From assembly GCA_002733905.1 (NCBI GenBank), contig NVXK01000006.1, forward strand, positions 91,021-125,001: a DNA stretch of 33,981 bases. The letters run 5' to 3'. Shown in pieces: positions 7,988 through 16,630 of this stretch. The DNA is from Robiginitomaculum sp. (lineage in GTDB: Bacteria > Pseudomonadota > Alphaproteobacteria > Caulobacterales > Maricaulaceae). The position numbers were made by a program, and so were the translations under genes. A model generated the notes under the pieces. The model ran no database searches and was not told where the DNA came from. It saw only the letters and a list, made by a program, of their open reading frames with translations. How positions within the stretch are numbered: position 1 is the first letter of the stretch; each line of letters begins with the position of its first letter.

Positions 7988-8808
7988 AAAGCTTTTTCAA
8001 TCACGAAATCAGCAGGTTTAGCGTTCGATCCTTCGACAAGGCCGAATGTTTCTACCATTGCTTTGGTGTCTTGGGTCATTGCCATAGAGCCGCAAATCAT
8101 CACGCGGTCTGTTTTAGGGTTTAAGGGGCCGCCTTTGATATGATCAAATAATTCACCCGTTTCTAGCAAAGTCGTAATACGGCCTTTCAAGGGGTAATCT
8201 TGACGGGTTACGCTTGTGATATGCACGAGCTTGTCTTTTACAAGTTCGCCTAAAAATTCATGATCGCGCACAGATTGGACGAGTTGTTTGCCGTATTCTA
8301 ATTCATCAATGTCGCGGCACGTATGGGTCAGGATAACCTGATCGAAATTTTCGTACACATCTGGGTCACGGATCAAGCTGGCAAAAGGGGCGAGGCCTGT
8401 ACCCGTTGAAAACATAAACAGGCGTTTACCGGGCAAGAGCGCGTCCAGTACCAAAGTGCCGACAGGTTTTTTACCCAAAAGAACTTTGTCGCCAATTTCT
8501 ATCTTTTGTAATTTGGAGGTGAGGGGGCCGTCGGGCACTTTAATGGAATAAAAATCCAGCTTCTCATCCCACGCAGGGCTGGCGATTGAATATGCACGTA
8601 AAAGCGGTTTTGGTTTGCCGTTCTTCTCGCCCATCAAACCGATCATAACAAATTCGCCAGAGCGAAACCTGAAACCTGCGGGACGGGTAATCGAGAACGA
8701 GAAAAGCGTATCTGTGAAATGCTTTGTCGCAAGCACTGTCTCTTCAGTTGGTGCGTTTGGGTTGATTTTTTTTACAGGCTTGACGTCTGCCGTCTTTGTA
8801 TCTGTCAT
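7978..8808 (-). CDS. fpr: Ferredoxin/flavodoxin-NADP+ reductase
   Basis: Cytosolic FAD enzyme that exchanges electrons between NADPH and ferredoxin or flavodoxin. FAD-binding motif RAYSIASP sits near residues 78-85, and the NADP-binding GTGLAPFASLIRDP near 138-151. CGSMAM precedes the C-terminal end KAFVG, which is typical of bacterial-type Fpr. At 276 residues it carries about 18 more N-terminal residues than usual (Lys/Pro-rich). It starts 14 bp after the XRE-cupin gene on the same strand, so the two form an operon. Lying beside cysG-cysI it is a plausible electron source for the ferredoxin-dependent sulfite reductase; it could equally serve Fe-S or oxidative-stress needs. Confidence 0.93.
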   Translation of the reverse strand: MTDTKTADVKPVKKINPNAPTEETVLATKHFTDTLFSFSITRPAGFRFRSGEFVMIGLMGEKNGKPKPLLRAYSIASPAWDEKLDFYSIKVPDGPLTSKLQKIEIGDKVLLGKKPVGTLVLDALLPGKRLFMFSTGTGLAPFASLIRDPDVYENFDQVILTHTCRDIDELEYGKQLVQSVRDHEFLGELVKDKLVHITSVTRQDYPLKGRITTLLETGELFDHIKGGPLNPKTDRVMICGSMAMTQDTKAMVETFGLVEGSNAKPADFVIEKAFVG

Positions 8809-8822
8809 AGTTTTGTCTTTAC

Positions 8823-9449
8823 TTAAATGTGATAATTGGTGTCTAAATTCGGGGTGAGTGCCAAGATATTGACCATGGTTGCCCGTGCAGGCACTGTGCC
8901 GATATTGGTGACGCTGTGGGTCTCGTCGGCACGGTAGCGTAGCGTTTCACCTGCTTTGACCGCCCATGTTTCACCGCCGACTTGTACTTCAAGTTCTCCT
9001 TCAAGCACGCTTAAGTTTTCGACAGAGCCATTCGGGTGGGCGGAACTTTCTAATGTGCCGCCGACTTGAGCGCTAAAATCATACCATTGCACATATTCAA
9101 CAGTGGCCATCCATCCGATGATACGCAGTGTGCAGAGCCCGTCTTCGCTTTCGATAAGGGGAATGTCTTGGCGGTTTGATTTTTGCACCAAAGCTGTTCC
9201 GCTTGTATTGGTGGTCAAAATGGATTCAACCGATGTGCCAAGTGCGCGGCTGAGGCGTGTGATGGTCGCGAGTGTCGGGTTGCTCTCATTTTTCTCGATT
9301 TGGGATATCATAGATTTGGCAACGCCAGATTGCTCGGACAAATCACCAAGGGAGAGCTTTCCCGCTTGACGCAAACGCGAAACCGTTTGACCAAAGTGTG
9401 CGCCAACTGCGTCGCACTGTGCATCTTTTTTGCGTTTTTGTCGTGACAT
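8823..9449 (-). CDS. XRE-family regulator with C-terminal cupin domain
   Basis: DNA-binding regulator with an effector-sensing cupin. The HTH covers about residues 18-75 (LSLGDLSEQSGVAKSMISQI, with the typical NESNPTLATITRLSRAL after it) and the cupin_2 barrel about 125-200 (EGELEVQVGGETWAVKAGETLRYRADETHSV, quoted here only as a location between 148 and 180). The 208 residues fit the family. It is co-directional with fpr 14 bp downstream and divergent from cysG across a 169-bp gap holding a perfect 16-bp palindrome. It is therefore a good candidate to control itself, fpr and the cys operon. Its effector is unknown; related proteins sense amino acids, polyamines or sulfur compounds. Confidence 0.88.
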   Translation of the reverse strand: MSRQKRKKDAQCDAVGAHFGQTVSRLRQAGKLSLGDLSEQSGVAKSMISQIEKNESNPTLATITRLSRALGTSVESILTTNTSGTALVQKSNRQDIPLIESEDGLCTLRIIGWMATVEYVQWYDFSAQVGGTLESSAHPNGSVENLSVLEGELEVQVGGETWAVKAGETLRYRADETHSVTNIGTVPARATMVNILALTPNLDTNYHI

Positions 9450-9483
9450 AATGTCGTTTGGGCCTCTGGTTAATAACTATTCT

Positions 9484-9512
9484 TAAATAGGGTGGCTTGC
9501 GCGCGCCATCAA
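9484..9512 (-). promoter_or_regulatory. Predicted promoter of the XRE-fpr operon
   Basis: Minus strand TTGATG (9512-9507), 17-bp spacer, TATTTA (9489-9484). Start of transcription would fall near 9477, about 28 nt before the XRE ATG. Hexamer and spacing prediction only. Confidence 0.5.
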
Positions 9513-9531
9513 GGGCTGATATTGTAATTAT

Positions 9532-9547
9532 GTTCTATATATAGAAC
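9532..9547. promoter_or_regulatory. Perfect palindrome between XRE-fpr and cysG, likely operator
   Basis: GTTCTATATATAGAAC is a perfect 16-bp palindrome. It lies about 20 bp upstream of the minus-strand -35 of the XRE gene and just upstream of the plus-strand -35 of cysG. That suits a site read by the divergent XRE-cupin protein, either repressing or activating. Confidence 0.6.
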
Positions 9548-9555
9548 GAATAGTC

Positions 9556-9584
9556 TTGTAAATCGTTTATTGAGGGCTTAAATA
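9556..9584 (+). promoter_or_regulatory. Predicted cysG operon promoter
   Basis: TTGTAA (9556-9561), 17-bp spacer, TAAATA (9579-9584). Transcription would start near 9591, 28 nt before the cysG ATG. The 16-bp palindrome ends 8 bp upstream of the -35. Confidence 0.45.
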
Positions 9585-9618
9585 GCTTTTAGCGTACTAT
9601 TAATGAAACGAGACCAAT

Positions 9619-11013
9619 ATGCGATACCTACCAATCCATGTGGATTTGAAAGAGGCGAAAATTCTTATCGTCGGTGGTGGACGTGCGGCTGAGGCTAAGA
9701 TGAGAACGCTGGTCAATACGCAAGCCGCGCTGATTGTTGTTGCTATGGACATTAGTGATGAAATTCAAAAATGGGTATCCGCAGACAAATGTGTTTGGAA
9801 ACAACGTGCCTATAAAAAGTCTGATATATCGGGTGTGCGGTTGGTGTATTTGGCCAGTGAAGACATTGCTTTGGATAGCCGTGTCGCGGAACATGCACAT
9901 GCACAAAATATTTTGGTCAACCGCGCAGATGATAAACAGGCATCTGATTTCTTTTCCCCTGCGATTATCGACCGTTCGCCTGTGACAATTTCTATTGGCA
10001 CCGAGGGGACGTCGCCTGCATTGGCGCGTGCGTTAAAGCAGGATATCGAATCGAGATTGCCAAATAATTTGGGTAAATTTGCGCTTATGCTGGCGAAATC
10101 ACGTAAACGGCTTATGGGAATTTTACCGAGTTTTGCGGCGCGGCAGCATTTTTGGGCGACTTTGTTTAATGGCAGTGATCTGACTACAAAATTAAGTTGG
10201 GACGAGGCGATGGTAGAGAGCAAAGTGAGCGCACAACTCGCAGGATTGGATAGTAGTTCTGGTCATGTGGCGCTTGTTGGTGCTGGCCCTGGTGATCCTG
10301 ATCTTATGACACATCAGGCGCGCCACAAATTGTTTAGCGCAGATGTTATTGTTTATGACCGCCTTGTAAGTAAAGATGTATTGGGGTTTGGCCGTAAAGA
10401 GGCTGAATATATATATGTCGGAAAAAACCCGAACGGAAGAACAACTCCACAAGAAGAGATTAATAAAATTTTGGTGGCGAAAGCGAAAAAAGGCTTATCG
10501 GTCGTGCGTCTCAAAGGCGGTGATCCGTTGATTTTTGGGCGTGCGGACGAAGAGGTTGATGTATTGGTCGCGGCTGGTATTTCTTTTGAAATTTGCCCGG
10601 GCATTACGTCTGCGGCGGCTGCGGCTGCGGCGATTGGTGTGTCTTTGACGGCGCGGGGTCAAAACAAAGCGGTAAGTTTGATTACGGGTCACGACACGAA
10701 AGGTTTTGCGGAACAAGACTGGACAGGCTTGGCGCGTCCTGATGCGCGCGCGGCAATTTATATGGGCATTGGTGCGGCACGTTTTATTCAAGGTCGGCTT
10801 TTGGTACATGGTGCCTCTGCACAATTACCTGTCAGCGTCGTTGAAAATGCGAGCTGTCCAGAACAGAAAATTGTTAGCTCGCGCCTTGGGACGCTTGCAG
10901 ATGATTTGGAAACACAGGGTATTAAAGGCCCTGCAATATTGATGATTGGTTACGCTGTACGTGACGTAAAAAAATTACAGCTGGTTAAAACCATTACGAA
11001 GACGGGAAGATAA
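9619..11013 (+). CDS. cysG: Siroheme synthase (bifunctional CysG)
   Basis: Makes siroheme, the cofactor of the sulfite reductase encoded two genes downstream, from uroporphyrinogen III. The N-terminal half (about 1-205) is the precorrin-2 dehydrogenase/ferrochelatase unit with the NAD motif LIVGGGRAAEAKMRTL and SPALARALKQDIE. The C-terminal half (about 213-460) is the SAM-dependent uroporphyrinogen III methyltransferase with VALVGAGPGDPDLMT, VVRLKGGDPLIFGRADEEV and a CPGITSAAAAAAAIG segment. The 464 residues are normal for CysG. DUF2849 starts after a 1-nt gap. It competes with HemE for uroporphyrinogen III, linking sulfur assimilation to the heme genes on both sides. Confidence 0.95.
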   Translation: MRYLPIHVDLKEAKILIVGGGRAAEAKMRTLVNTQAALIVVAMDISDEIQKWVSADKCVWKQRAYKKSDISGVRLVYLASEDIALDSRVAEHAHAQNILVNRADDKQASDFFSPAIIDRSPVTISIGTEGTSPALARALKQDIESRLPNNLGKFALMLAKSRKRLMGILPSFAARQHFWATLFNGSDLTTKLSWDEAMVESKVSAQLAGLDSSSGHVALVGAGPGDPDLMTHQARHKLFSADVIVYDRLVSKDVLGFGRKEAEYIYVGKNPNGRTTPQEEINKILVAKAKKGLSVVRLKGGDPLIFGRADEEVDVLVAAGISFEICPGITSAAAAAAAIGVSLTARGQNKAVSLITGHDTKGFAEQDWTGLARPDARAAIYMGIGAARFIQGRLLVHGASAQLPVSVVENASCPEQKIVSSRLGTLADDLETQGIKGPAILMIGYAVRDVKKLQLVKTITKTGR

Positions 11014-11014
11014 A

Positions 11015-11377
11015 ATGAGTACGCTAAAACATAAGGGCAAAGGCCCTCAAGCCCTAACCGCTAACGGGTTACGCACTGGCCCTGTCGTGTATTTAAGCGC
11101 CGATTACACGTGGAATACGGCTTTTGAAAATGCCATGCTCACCGAAGATCCTTTGGTGATTGCGCGTATGAGCGAGGCGGGTGACCGCGACGAAGAGGAA
11201 AATTTGATCGTTGGCCCGTATTTCATTGATGTAGATGCCGAGACACATCTGCCCGCGCGTTACCGTGAGCGTTTTCGCGCACAAGGGCCAAGTTATGATC
11301 CGGGCAAGCCGACTTACGCAGAGCTTTTGATGAAGGACGGCGCGCAAGTGATTGGTCAACAAAGGGAGGGCAATTAA
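11015..11377 (+). CDS. DUF2849 family protein
   Basis: Small 120-residue protein of unknown biochemical role, found almost always between cysG and cysI in alphaproteobacteria, which is why I recognise it. Visible are GLRTGPVVYLSADYTW near the N-terminus and a VGPYFIDVD segment in the middle. No signal peptide, membrane segment or cysteine motif is present, so it is cytosolic. It overlaps nothing but is packed: 1 nt after cysG, and its stop directly abuts the cysI ATG, with the GGAGGG ribosome site of cysI inside its last codons. A role in sulfite-reductase function or assembly is inferred from context alone. Confidence 0.85.
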   Translation: MSTLKHKGKGPQALTANGLRTGPVVYLSADYTWNTAFENAMLTEDPLVIARMSEAGDRDEEENLIVGPYFIDVDAETHLPARYRERFRAQGPSYDPGKPTYAELLMKDGAQVIGQQREGN

Positions 11378-13033
11378 ATGTACCGCTATGATGAATTTGA
11401 TCACACATTTGTTCGCGCCCGTTCGCAACAGTTTAAGCGCCAAGTGGAACGCCGCCTTGACGGTAGTCTAAGCGAAGAACAGTTTCGCCCTTTGCGTTTG
11501 ATGAATGGTTTATATTTGCAACTGCATGCCTATATGCTGCGCGTTGCGATTCCGTATGGAACGTTCTCTGGTAAACAAATGCGTCAGCTTGCTATGATTG
11601 CGGATAAATATGACCGTGGGTATGGGCATTTTACCACGCGTCAAAACATTCAATATAATTGGCCTGATTTGGTTGATGTGCCTGCAATTTTAGAAGACTT
11701 GGCTGATGTGGAAATGCACGCAATCCAGACGTCTGGGAATTGTATTCGAAATACGACCTCTGATCCGTGGGCGGGGGCAGCAATTGACGAAATTGAAGAC
11801 CCACGCCCTATCGCAGAGTTGATCAGGCAATGGTCGAGTTTGCATCCTGAATTTACTTATCTACCGCGCAAGTTTAAAATCGCCATTACGGGAGCGAGCA
11901 ATGACCGCGCCGCTATTCGCGCTCATGATATTGGATTGCAAATTGTGCAAAATGACGCGGGAGAAAATGGCTTGCAAGTATATGTAGGTGGTGGGCTAGG
12001 CCGTACGCCTATTATTGGGAATGTCTTGCGGGAGTTTATTTCTCGTCATGAATTGCTGCCATATTTGGAAGCGATTATGCGTGTGTATAACCGTTATGGT
12101 CGCCGTGATAATAAATACAAAGCCCGTATTAAAATCCTTGTTCAGGAAACGGGGTTAGAAAAGTTTAGAGATGAGGTTGAGGCTGAATATGCACAGCTTG
12201 AGCCGCTTGATATTGCCGTGCCTCAAGAGGAGTTAAACCGTATTGCGGACTATTTTTCCGCACCTGATTATGACGATGTCTCTTCATCTGATGAGGGTTA
12301 TGACAAGGCGGTTATCTTGCATTCTGATTTTGCGGGTTGGGTACGATCCAATCTTAGCGAACATAAAATTTCTGGATATACGATTGTCAATATTTCTCTC
12401 AAGCCTCTTAAAGGGGCGCCTGGTGATATTAGTGCCGATCAAATGCGCGTGGTTGCGGATTTAGCACAAGAATATTCATTTGATGAAATTCGCGCGACCC
12501 ATGAGCAAAATTTAGTGCTTGCCAATGTTAAAAAATCCGACGTGTATGCTTTGTATCAAAAACTTGTTGTGGCAGAGCTAGCGACAGGAAATATTGGATT
12601 GATTTCTGATATTATTTGTTGCCCCGGTATGGATTATTGTGCGCTTGCGACGGCGCGGTCTATCCCTGTTGGCCAAGCAATTTCCGAGCGGTTCTCTGAT
12701 CCAGAACGTCAGCGTGTTATTGGTGAAATGAAGATCAAAATTTCTGGCTGTATTAATGCGTGTGGACATCATCATATTGGCCATATTGGTATTCTTGGCC
12801 TCGAGAAAGCTGGCGTGGAAACCTATCAGGTCAAGCTGGGGGGTGACGCGACGAGCACTGCTGAGGTTGGCAAAGTCACGGGTAAGGGCTTTTCGTTTGA
12901 CGAGCTTATTGACGCCATCGAACGTATGATTGATTTATACTTGCGCGAACGTGATACGGGCGAGCGTTTCCTTGATACCTATCGCCGTATCGGCATGGAA
13001 CCGTTTAAAGGCGTATTGTATGGTACTGATTAG
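11378..13033 (+). CDS. cysI: Sulfite reductase hemoprotein (nitrite/sulfite reductase family)
   Basis: Assimilatory reductase that reduces sulfite to sulfide with six electrons, using siroheme coupled to a [4Fe-4S] cluster. The cluster ligands are visible as C-x5-C in CCPGMDYC and C-x3-C in GCINAC in the last third. TSGNCIRNTTSDPWAG in the first half is the siroheme-contact region. The 551 residues match the ferredoxin-type alphaproteobacterial CysI. No CysJ flavoprotein is nearby, so electrons probably come from ferredoxin, perhaps through the nearby Fpr. GGAGGG 7-8 nt before the ATG is the best ribosome site in the operon. Its 3' end overlaps the DUF934 gene by 14 bp. Sulfite, not nitrite, is favoured because of the cys context. 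Confidence 0.93.
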   Translation: MYRYDEFDHTFVRARSQQFKRQVERRLDGSLSEEQFRPLRLMNGLYLQLHAYMLRVAIPYGTFSGKQMRQLAMIADKYDRGYGHFTTRQNIQYNWPDLVDVPAILEDLADVEMHAIQTSGNCIRNTTSDPWAGAAIDEIEDPRPIAELIRQWSSLHPEFTYLPRKFKIAITGASNDRAAIRAHDIGLQIVQNDAGENGLQVYVGGGLGRTPIIGNVLREFISRHELLPYLEAIMRVYNRYGRRDNKYKARIKILVQETGLEKFRDEVEAEYAQLEPLDIAVPQEELNRIADYFSAPDYDDVSSSDEGYDKAVILHSDFAGWVRSNLSEHKISGYTIVNISLKPLKGAPGDISADQMRVVADLAQEYSFDEIRATHEQNLVLANVKKSDVYALYQKLVVAELATGNIGLISDIICCPGMDYCALATARSIPVGQAISERFSDPERQRVIGEMKIKISGCINACGHHHIGHIGILGLEKAGVETYQVKLGGDATSTAEVGKVTGKGFSFDELIDAIERMIDLYLRERDTGERFLDTYRRIGMEPFKGVLYGTD

Positions 13034-13469
13034 GAATGGGGTTGAGCTTGGGCATGTCTCGGGCGAACTCCCAGATTTAGAAACGTATCTGGCGGGTAAT
13101 GAAGGTGATAGCGTTCTTTTATCACCAGATGTAGATTTGGAAACATTAAAGCCACGTCTTTCAGGGCTTGCTTTGATCGAGGTTTCGTTTCCGTCATTTA
13201 CGGATGGACGTGGTTTTTCGGTTGCAAAACAATTACGTCGGCTCGGGTATGAGGGGGAATTAATTGCGACAGGGCCGCTTATCCCCGATCAATATTTATG
13301 CGCTGTCCAGTGTGGGTTTGACGCAGTGAAAATTGAGCAAGAATGTTATGTGCGCCAAAGTGAAGGCGAATGGAATGAAGCGTTACATGCATTCGACCTC
13401 TTTTACCAAAGGGGATATGTTAGACAAAACCCTGTATCGCGGAATATAACCGAGGCGCGGTATGAGTAG
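13020..13469 (+). CDS. DUF934 family protein
   Basis: 149-residue protein of the DUF934 family, usually encoded right after cysI and annotated as an oxidoreductase probably involved in sulfite reduction. The catalytic role is unproven. Typical text is SFTDGRGFSVAKQLRRLGYEGELIATGPLIPDQ. The true start is the ATG at 13020 overlapping the end of cysI; the frame stays open further upstream only because it lies opposite cysI coding sequence. In many relatives cysH follows, but here the operon ends and hemA comes next after 194 bp, so APS/PAPS reduction must be encoded elsewhere. Confidence 0.88.
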   Translation: MVLIRNGVELGHVSGELPDLETYLAGNEGDSVLLSPDVDLETLKPRLSGLALIEVSFPSFTDGRGFSVAKQLRRLGYEGELIATGPLIPDQYLCAVQCGFDAVKIEQECYVRQSEGEWNEALHAFDLFYQRGYVRQNPVSRNITEARYE

Positions 13470-13513
13470 GCAGGCTGGAATATGTATCTTTTGTTACGAC
13501 TTACTGTGAATTC

Positions 13514-13527
13514 TTGACATGCATCAA
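13514..13527 (+). promoter_or_regulatory. FNR/FixK/Dnr-type box upstream of hemA
   Basis: TTGAC-ATGC-ATCAA matches the TTGAT-N4-ATCAA consensus of the CRP/FNR family at 9 of 10 positions. It lies 137 bp before the hemA ATG; a TTATAG -10-like hexamer follows at 13559 without a good -35, as at activator-dependent promoters. Suggests oxygen- or nitric-oxide-linked control. Confidence 0.5.
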
Positions 13528-13663
13528 AAATATGTAGTTTTTGTCTCGAAATTGCATTTTATAGGCCAAACTTTGTTCATTTAAGCAAGGTTTTTTCTTA
13601 CACTGGACAATAAAGCGTGTTAGATGTGTGCGTGTTGGATGTGCGAAGGGTAAAGAGACTTCC

Positions 13664-14923
13664 ATGAAGCGTGAAACAAGCTTAAAATTTAATTCGTTCT
13701 ACTGTATCGGCGTGAGCTTTCGTAAGGCTAATGTCGAGATACGCGGACAGTTCTCAATGGACCAAGATCATCAGGAAAAGCTCCTGAATGGTGCCCGCGC
13801 TGTTGGTATTAATGATGTTTTTGTTGTTTCCACATGTAACCGCACCGAAGTTTATGGTTTTGCACAACACCCATTCCAACTTATCAAATTATTGATTGAG
13901 CATTCACAAGGCAGTTTGGAAGACTTTCAAACCGTTGGCAGTGTTTTTAAAAATAATGAAGCGATTTCTCATATGTTTCGTGTTGGCGCAGGGCTTGATA
14001 GTCAAATCCTCGGCGATTTTGAAATCATCAGCCAGCTTCGGCAAAGCTTTACATTTTCCAAGAAAAATGGACAGACGAATTCTTACCTAGAACGCCTCGT
14101 CGATTTTGTTGTTAAAGCGAATAAACGTATCAAAACCGAAACCGATATTTCCAGTGGCGCGACGTCTGTTGCTTTTGCCGCTGTGCAATATATTCTGGGG
14201 ACGGTCGAAGATATTAACCGCAAAAACATTCTTTTGTTCGGCACAGGCGGTATTGGTCGTAATACGTGTGAGAACCTTGTTAAGCAGACAAATAACCGTC
14301 ATATCACACTTGTAAATCGTAGCCTTGAAAGTGCAGAAAAAATTGCCGGTAAATTTGATCTTACTGTCAAACCATTTGACGCATTAGAGCGTGAAATTCA
14401 ATCTGCAGATATTCTTATTGTGGCAACGGGGGCAGCAGTGCCAACCGTTACAAAAGAGATGATTGCGACGGGTAAAAAACTGCTCATTATTGATTTATCT
14501 GTGCCTGCGAATGTCGCGTCAGATGTGACAGATCATAAAGATGTACGGGTTGTGCATTTGGATGAACTTTCGCAAATTGCGATTGCGAATATTGCGAAAC
14601 GCAGGGCGCAATTGCCACGTGCGGAAGTAATCATTGGCGAAGTCGAGGCTGAATTTAATGCATGGCTTGCGACACGTCGTTTTGCGCCAGTGGTCAAAGC
14701 GCTTAGGGCCCAACTTGAGACAATCTCAAACAAAGAAATCGCGGCGCATAGTAAAAAACATCCAGGGTTTGATATTGAAGGCGCGGAAGCGGTTGCAGAA
14801 CGTATTGTGCAAAAAGTTACCAATCGGTTCGCGAATCATCTAAAAGAGAATCGTACGTCACAAGCAGAGAGTATTAATTTCATTGCGAGTGTGTTTCAGT
14901 TGGATAATTTACAAGACGAGTAA
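13664..14923 (+). CDS. hemA: Glutamyl-tRNA reductase (C5 pathway)
   Basis: First enzyme of the C5 heme route: NADPH-dependent reduction of glutamyl-tRNA to glutamate-1-semialdehyde. The catalytic Cys58 is in VVSTCNRTEVYGF. RVGAGLDSQILGDFEIISQL, the NADPH-domain motif LLFGTGGIGRNTCENL and the C-terminal dimerisation region (about 310-410) complete the fold. I use the ATG at 13664; the GTG at 13628 would add 12 poorly coded residues. At 419 residues it is normal for the family. AQHPFQLIKLL, TSVAFAAVQYI and FANHLKEN read as flavobacterial HemA. It is not the ALA synthase that carries the hemA name in most alphaproteobacteria. hemC/D follows 9 bp downstream. Confidence 0.96.
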   Translation: MKRETSLKFNSFYCIGVSFRKANVEIRGQFSMDQDHQEKLLNGARAVGINDVFVVSTCNRTEVYGFAQHPFQLIKLLIEHSQGSLEDFQTVGSVFKNNEAISHMFRVGAGLDSQILGDFEIISQLRQSFTFSKKNGQTNSYLERLVDFVVKANKRIKTETDISSGATSVAFAAVQYILGTVEDINRKNILLFGTGGIGRNTCENLVKQTNNRHITLVNRSLESAEKIAGKFDLTVKPFDALEREIQSADILIVATGAAVPTVTKEMIATGKKLLIIDLSVPANVASDVTDHKDVRVVHLDELSQIAIANIAKRRAQLPRAEVIIGEVEAEFNAWLATRRFAPVVKALRAQLETISNKEIAAHSKKHPGFDIEGAEAVAERIVQKVTNRFANHLKENRTSQAESINFIASVFQLDNLQDE

Positions 14924-14932
14924 AGCCTTTAG

Positions 14933-16630
14933 ATGAGCAAAATAATTAAAATTGGAACGCGGGAAAGTGAGCTTGCGCTCTGGCAAGCCAATCTTGTGCA
15001 AAATCAATTGCAAGAGCTTGGCTATCAAGTCCAAATCGTACCGATTAAATCGAGTGGTGATATAGAGCTTGATGTTCCGTTATATGAAATGGGCATTACC
15101 GGTATTTTTACGAAAGCCTTAGATGTGGCTATGTTGACAGGCCAAGTCGATATTGCGGTGCATTCGTTGAAAGATGTTCCGACGGCATTACCGCTAGGTA
15201 TTGTACAGGCCGCTGTTCTTGAACGGGCAAACCATCATGATGTTTTGGTTTATCAAGAAAACCGCGATGTTATTACGCCTTATGAGGGCGTCGTTGCGAC
15301 GGGGAGTTTACGGCGCAAGGCCGAATGGCTGCATAAATACCCTAAACATACTGTGGTTGGATTGCGCGGCAATGTGAATACACGTTTGCAAAAACTGGAA
15401 AATCATCATTGGAATGGGGCGATTTTTGCGGCGGCAGGTTTGGCGCGTTTGGGGAAAATGCCTGATACCCATACTGTTCTTGATTGGATGGTACCTGCAC
15501 CTGCCCAAGGCGCTATTATGATCGCGGCTTTGGCGGCGGATAGTTTTAGCCAAGAGGCTTGCGCGAAACTTAACCATGAGGCGAGCGAGATCTGTACGCG
15601 TATTGAACGCGAGTTTCTACGTGCGCTCGAAGGTGGTTGTACTGCACCTATTGGCGCCTATGCCACGATGAAACCAGGACGGTTTATGGGGCATGTCATA
15701 GATTTTCATGGTGTGTTGTTAAGTCGTGATGGTACAACACGCCTCGAAGTGACGAAAACCGCGAAACTTTCTGATCCTGTCGCATTTGCGAAATCTTGTG
15801 CGTATGATATTCTGATGCAGGGTGGCAAAGATATCCTTGCGGCTGATGCGGTGCAAGCAGAGGCCGAAGCTAATATCAAAGCCAAAGCCATACCCAAAGT
15901 CATTACGGCCGCGCCACAAGATGATTACGTGAAAGAGCCGACGGAAATTGTATTGAAAGACGCCGCTGGTATTGCTCATGTGGTTTCGACAAAAGTGTTG
16001 AGCGAGTCTCAATTAATGATGGTCAATAAAGACATTAAAATTGAGGAATTAGATTTCATTACTACCAAGATTTTGCCAATTCCGCCAGAGGCTGTGCGCA
16101 CTGATAGTATGATTATCACAAGCCAGACAACTGTGCGGGCTTTGCTCGCAAGTTTTCCGCGTTTGAATCTTCGGTTTAAAAATATTTATTGTGTTGGCGA
16201 CAAAACCAAAGCTTTGGTCGAAGAGCGTCTTGGACGTGTTTTGTATACGGCGCCAAGTTCCAAGGCTTTGGCTATTTATTTATGCCAAAATATGAGCAGT
16301 CGTGCAGTGACATATTTTTGTGGTAATCTGCGGCGTGGTGATATTTCAAAAATGCTCGGGGCTAATAATATCAAAGTGACCGAAGTTCCTGCCTATGAAA
16401 CCAAATATAGTGGACGTAAAGTGGTGGGTGAGTTTAGTGGCGTTATGTTTTATAGTCCATCGGGTGTACGGAGTTTTGTAAAGGCGAATGCGTCTGATAA
16501 GATCGCGTTTTGCATTGGCGAGACGACCGCACATGAAGCGCGTACTTATTTTAAAAATGTAGTCGTCGCGAAACAGTCCACAATCGAGCATATGCTCAAA
16601 ATGGTGAATGATTATTATGACGAGAGCTGA
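14933..16630 (+). CDS. hemCD: Fused hydroxymethylbilane synthase - uroporphyrinogen III synthase
   Basis: One 565-residue protein predicted to polymerise four porphobilinogens into hydroxymethylbilane and then cyclise it to uroporphyrinogen III. The HemC part covers about 1-310: [12 protein letters not shown] at the start, catalytic Asp81 in [26 protein letters not shown], and dipyrromethane-binding Cys236 in [10 protein letters not shown]. After an Ala/Lys-rich linker (about 308-345) the HemD part runs to the end, with [25 protein letters not shown] and [13 protein letters not shown]. Separate HemC proteins are about 310 residues and HemD about 230, so this is a full-length fusion. Its stop overlaps the hemB start by 1 nt. 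HemD text resembles flavobacterial HemD. Confidence 0.93.
   Translation: MSKIIKIGTRESELALWQANLVQNQLQELGYQVQIVPIKSSGDIELDVPLYEMGITGIFTKALDVAMLTGQVDIAVHSLKDVPTALPLGIVQAAVLERANHHDVLVYQENRDVITPYEGVVATGSLRRKAEWLHKYPKHTVVGLRGNVNTRLQKLENHHWNGAIFAAAGLARLGKMPDTHTVLDWMVPAPAQGAIMIAALAADSFSQEACAKLNHEASEICTRIEREFLRALEGGCTAPIGAYATMKPGRFMGHVIDFHGVLLSRDGTTRLEVTKTAKLSDPVAFAKSCAYDILMQGGKDILAADAVQAEAEANIKAKAIPKVITAAPQDDYVKEPTEIVLKDAAGIAHVVSTKVLSESQLMMVNKDIKIEELDFITTKILPIPPEAVRTDSMIITSQTTVRALLASFPRLNLRFKNIYCVGDKTKALVEERLGRVLYTAPSSKALAIYLCQNMSSRAVTYFCGNLRRGDISKMLGANNIKVTEVPAYETKYSGRKVVGEFSGVMFYSPSGVRSFVKANASDKIAFCIGETTAHEARTYFKNVVVAKQSTIEHMLKMVNDYYDES

Noticed and set aside
12930-13019. N-terminal extension of the DUF934 protein by 30 residues
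   Set aside because: It lies entirely within cysI coding sequence, and DUF934 proteins begin at the ATG at 13020.
13664-14923. Reading hemA as 5-aminolevulinate synthase, as expected for alphaproteobacteria
   Set aside because: The STCNRTE catalytic-Cys motif and NADPH domain are those of glutamyl-tRNA reductase, and hemL is present in the same operon.
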